From positions 124,001 to 188,000 of the forward strand of contig CANNFR010000005.1 in the NCBI GenBank assembly GCA_947503935.1: a stretch of 64,000 nucleotides of DNA, given 5' to 3'. The DNA is from an uncultured Paracoccaceae bacterium. GTDB lineage: Bacteria; Pseudomonadota; Alphaproteobacteria; Rhodobacterales; Rhodobacteraceae. Shown one piece after another: positions 61,565 to 64,000 of this stretch. A program made the position numbers and the translations under genes. The notes under the pieces were generated by a model that searched no databases, was not told where the DNA came from, and was given only the letters and a program-made list of their open reading frames with translations. Within the stretch, counting starts at the first letter, position 1, and every line of letters starts with the position of its first letter.

Positions 61565-62737
61565 TCAGAGGGGCAGGTATGGCACGTCGCGCCCCCGGGT
61601 AATCGGGCCATCGGCGGGTTGGCGGATCAGAAGGGCATTTGCCTCGGACAGGATCGACAGAAGCGAGCTGTCCTGACGGTCAAAGGGTGTGATCGTGCCG
61701 TCCACAAGCCTGGCGCGCATGTAGTGGGCGCGGGGGCCGTTGGCCGGCAGGTCGGTGCCTAGTGTGGCTGTCAGTGGCGCGGCGATCGGGTCGGGCAGGC
61801 CCTGCATCGCGCGCAGCATCGGCATCAGAAAAACCTTGCCGCAGACCAGCGCCGAGACCGGGTTGCCCGGCAGGCCCAGCATCGCGGTCTTGCCCATGCG
61901 ACCCGACATCAGCGGCTTTCCCGGGCGCATCGCCACCTTGTGGAACGCCATCTCAACGCCGAGGCTTTGGGCGACGCCCGCCACCAGATCATGCTCGCCC
62001 ACCGAGGCGCCGCCGATTGTCACCACCAGATCGGCGCCCTCGGCCAGCGCGAAAGTGGCCTTCAGCGAGGCGTTGGTGTCGCGCGCGATGGGTAGAAGGC
62101 GGGCGCGGCCGCCCTCGGCCTCGATCATCGCCTTCAGGCCAAAGAGGTTCGAGGCCACGATCTGGTCAGGGCCGGGGGCGGTGCCGGGCATCACCAGCTC
62201 ATCGCCCGTGCCGATGATGGCGACCTCCGGGCGCCTGATCACGGTCAGCGTGGCGACATTCATCGCCGCGATCAGCGCCAGGTCCGACGGGCGCAGGCGC
62301 CGTGGCGCCGTGACGCGGTCGCCTGCGCCGAAATCGCCGCCTTTGGGCCGAATGTTCGTACCCTGGCCGAGGGTCGGCAAAAGCGTGATCCGGTCGCCGT
62401 CGCGGGCCACATCCTCTTGAATGACGACATGGTCGGCGCCCTCCGGCACGGGCGCGCCCGTGAAGATGCGCACGGCCTGGCCCGCGCCGAGTGTGCCGGA
62501 AAACCCCGCGCCGGCGGCCGCTTCGCCGATGACGTCAAAGCTGGCACCCGCCGCAACCTCGGCCCCGCGCAAGGCGTAGCCATCCATGGCCGAGGCATCG
62601 AAGGGCGGCTGCGCGCGGGTGGCGACGGCGTCTTCGGCCAGCACCCGGCCTGCGGCGTCGGCCAGCGGGACCGCCTCGGTGGGCAAGGGGGCCGCCAGCG
62701 CCAGAACGCGGGCCAGCGCCTCGCTGACCGAAATCAT
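61565..62737 (-). CDS. moeA: Molybdopterin molybdenumtransferase MoeA
   Basis: I start at ATG 62737, overlapping the moaC stop. The 390-residue enzyme inserts molybdate into adenylated molybdopterin. Family motifs are PPFDASAMDGYALRG, IFTGAPVPEGADHVV, VAIIGTGDELV and TIGGASVGEHDLV, with MLGLPGNPVSALVC near the end. It is the last gene of the trpC-moaC-moeA run and is convergent with hmuV, 38 bp away. Confidence 0.94.
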   Translation of the reverse strand: MISVSEALARVLALAAPLPTEAVPLADAAGRVLAEDAVATRAQPPFDASAMDGYALRGAEVAAGASFDVIGEAAAGAGFSGTLGAGQAVRIFTGAPVPEGADHVVIQEDVARDGDRITLLPTLGQGTNIRPKGGDFGAGDRVTAPRRLRPSDLALIAAMNVATLTVIRRPEVAIIGTGDELVMPGTAPGPDQIVASNLFGLKAMIEAEGGRARLLPIARDTNASLKATFALAEGADLVVTIGGASVGEHDLVAGVAQSLGVEMAFHKVAMRPGKPLMSGRMGKTAMLGLPGNPVSALVCGKVFLMPMLRAMQGLPDPIAAPLTATLGTDLPANGPRAHYMRARLVDGTITPFDRQDSSLLSILSEANALLIRQPADGPITRGRDVPYLPL

Positions 62738-63213
62738 CAAGCGCCCTCGTAGCGGCCCGATTTGCCGCCGTCTTTCAGAACCACGCGGATGGCACCGATT
62801 TCCATCGCCTTGTCGGCGGCCTTGACCATGTCGTAAATGGTCAGCGCGGTGATGCTGACCGCACTCAGCGCCTCCATCTCGACCCCGGTCTGGCCGGTGG
62901 TCTTGACCGTCGCCTCGATCTGCACGCCGGGCAGGGCGGGATCGGGTGTCAGATCGACCGTGACCTTGGTGATCGGCAGGGGATGGCAAAGCGGGATCAG
63001 GGCCGAGGTCTGCTTGGCGCCCATGATCCCGGCAAGGCGCGCCACGCCCAGAACGTCACCCTTACCGGCGCGGCCTTCGACAATCAGATCAAGGGTTTCG
63101 GGCGCCATCCTGACCTGGCCGCGCGCCACGGCGACCCGCGCCGTGACGGCCTTGTCGGAGACGTCGACCATCTGTGCCTGACCGCCTTCGTCGAAATGGG
63201 TGAGCTTGGGCAT
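62737..63213 (-). CDS. moaC: Cyclic pyranopterin monophosphate synthase MoaC
   Basis: The start ATG 63213 overlaps the trpC stop (TGATG) and gives 158 residues; a GTG one codon earlier is possible. The enzyme makes cyclic pyranopterin monophosphate for molybdenum cofactor. The motifs [31 protein letters not shown] (active-site His) and [20 protein letters not shown] are all present, with the catalytic Lys in [11 protein letters not shown]. Confidence 0.95.
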   Translation of the reverse strand: MPKLTHFDEGGQAQMVDVSDKAVTARVAVARGQVRMAPETLDLIVEGRAGKGDVLGVARLAGIMGAKQTSALIPLCHPLPITKVTVDLTPDPALPGVQIEATVKTTGQTGVEMEALSAVSITALTIYDMVKAADKAMEIGAIRVVLKDGGKSGRYEGA

Positions 63214-64000
63214 CACTGGGTTCCGGCGGTCAGCGGGCTGGACAAGAGGCGCCGCGTGGCGGCGGCGACATCGTCCTGCCGCATCAGGCTTTCGCCGATC
63301 AGGAAGGCGCGGGCGCCGTAACGGGCCAGATCGGCAAGGTCATCGGGGGTGGAAAGGCCGCTTTCGGCCACGATGGTCCGATCGGCCGGAACCAGCCGCG
63401 ACAATTTCCGTGTTACTTCAAGGTCTGTCACGAACGTATTGAGATCACGATTGTTTATGCCGATGAGGCAGGATTTCAGCAGGGCAGCGCGCTCAAGCTC
63501 GGCCTCGTTGTGCACCTCGATCAGCGCGTCCATGCCCCAGTCCATGGCGGCGGCCTCAAGCTCGGCGGCCTGGGCATCATCGACCGAGGCCATGATGATC
63601 AGGATGCAATCGGCATGCAGCGCGCGGGCCTCGGCCACCTGATAGGGATCGTAGAGGAAATCCTTGCGGAGCGCGGGCAGGTCGACCGCCTCGCGCGCGT
63701 CGGTCAGGAAGGTGTCGTCGCCCTGAAACGAGGGGCCGTCGGTCAGCACCGACAGGCAGGTCGCGCCACCTTCGGCATAGGCCTTGGCCAAAGCGGGCGG
63801 GTCGAAATCGGCGCGGATCAGGCCTTTCGACGGGCTGGCCTTCTTGATCTCGGCGATCAGGCCATACCCCTCGCGGGTCGCGTCGATCAGCCGATCAGCG
63901 AAACCACGCGGCGGCGGCGCGGCCTTGGCGGCGGCCTCAACCTCGGCCAGCGGATGCGCGGCCTTGCGGGCGGCGACCTCGTCCAGCTTGTAGGTCTTGA
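63213..64000 (-). CDS. trpC: Indole-3-glycerol-phosphate synthase TrpC (5' truncated by window edge)
   Basis: The frame is open to the window end, where it reads [23 protein letters not shown], a few residues after the normal TrpC start, so only about eight codons are missing. The visible 262 residues have the catalytic barrel motifs [69 protein letters not shown], and [12 protein letters not shown]. It makes indole-glycerol phosphate in tryptophan synthesis. It is joined to moaC-moeA by a one-base overlap, a common Rhodobacterales arrangement. Confidence 0.95.
   Translation of the reverse strand, partial: KTYKLDEVAARKAAHPLAEVEAAAKAAPPPRGFADRLIDATREGYGLIAEIKKASPSKGLIRADFDPPALAKAYAEGGATCLSVLTDGPSFQGDDTFLTDAREAVDLPALRKDFLYDPYQVAEARALHADCILIIMASVDDAQAAELEAAAMDWGMDALIEVHNEAELERAALLKSCLIGINNRDLNTFVTDLEVTRKLSRLVPADRTIVAESGLSTPDDLADLARYGARAFLIGESLMRQDDVAAATRRLLSSPLTAGTQ

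Noticed and set aside
1-64000. Search for prophage, integrase, transposase, toxin-antitoxin or restriction genes that could form an undescribed defence system
   Set aside because: No such families were recognised. The orphan genes at 20112 and 30806 are single genes without partners, so a multi-gene defence system is not supported.

Overview
The window is high-GC chromosomal DNA from an alphaproteobacterium, most likely a marine member of the Rhodobacterales (Roseobacter group). Pointers are the psd-pssA-pmtA phospholipid operon with a Rhodobacter-type PmtA, the argS / SPOR / nagZ / scpA / scpB block, an alphaproteobacterial LexA box (GTTC-N7-GTTC), a Suv3-like helicase next to an S4 protein, fdxA and carD, several DUF families frequent in this order, and a TRAP transporter. 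No rRNA, tRNA, CRISPR array, prophage or intact insertion sequence is visible. The taxonomic call rests on gene content and order, not on a search.

Layout. 1-5.9 kb: the end of an AsmA/DUF3971-type gene, an EF-hand protein flanked by two copies of one gene junction, a divergent alaE/marR pair with palindromic operators, queA and an MFS permease. 6-11 kb (minus strand): a four-gene iron-acquisition operon (imelysin, di-heme DUF1111 protein, second imelysin, DUF1513). 11.3-16 kb: a TRAP transporter fused into one operon with a thiamine-diphosphate enzyme. 16-20 kb: ATP-dependent DNA ligase, esterase and ligase-associated exonuclease. 20-24 kb: a PepF-like peptidase, membrane proteins and an AT-richer orphan gene. 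24-27 kb: oxidoreductase, then the complete route from CDP-diacylglycerol to phosphatidylcholine (psd, pssA, pmtA). 27-33 kb: ankyrin protein, rpoH with a good promoter and terminator, rluD, and an AT-richer orphan gene beside a 27-bp-period repeat.

33-43 kb holds RNA helicase, S4 protein, ferredoxin, carD, a LysM membrane protein, exonuclease III, a CDP-alcohol phosphotransferase, a YhiN-type flavoprotein and erpA. 43-52 kb carries dgt, a polytopic membrane protein, argS, the SPOR protein, nagZ and the condensin partners scpA/scpB, then an MFS/Lrp divergent pair. 52-53 kb is lexA with its SOS box. 53-61.5 kb is a full heme-uptake locus: receptor, exbB, two exbD and tonB on one strand, hmuSTUV on the other, separated by divergent promoters that share an operator-like dyad. 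The window closes with moeA, moaC and the 5'-truncated trpC.

Iron is the main theme: two separate uptake systems (imelysin operon and heme locus), a 7Fe ferredoxin and erpA occur in one window. Apart from a few AT-richer orphan genes (20.1, 30.8 and probably 0.9, 27.1 and 38.4 kb) the region reads as core chromosome. I found no clearly undescribed multi-gene system. The best candidates for new biology are the duplicated junction around the EF-hand gene, the TRAP/ThDP-enzyme operon, the alaE/marR circuit, and the soluble-looking LysM protein with a C-terminal membrane anchor.
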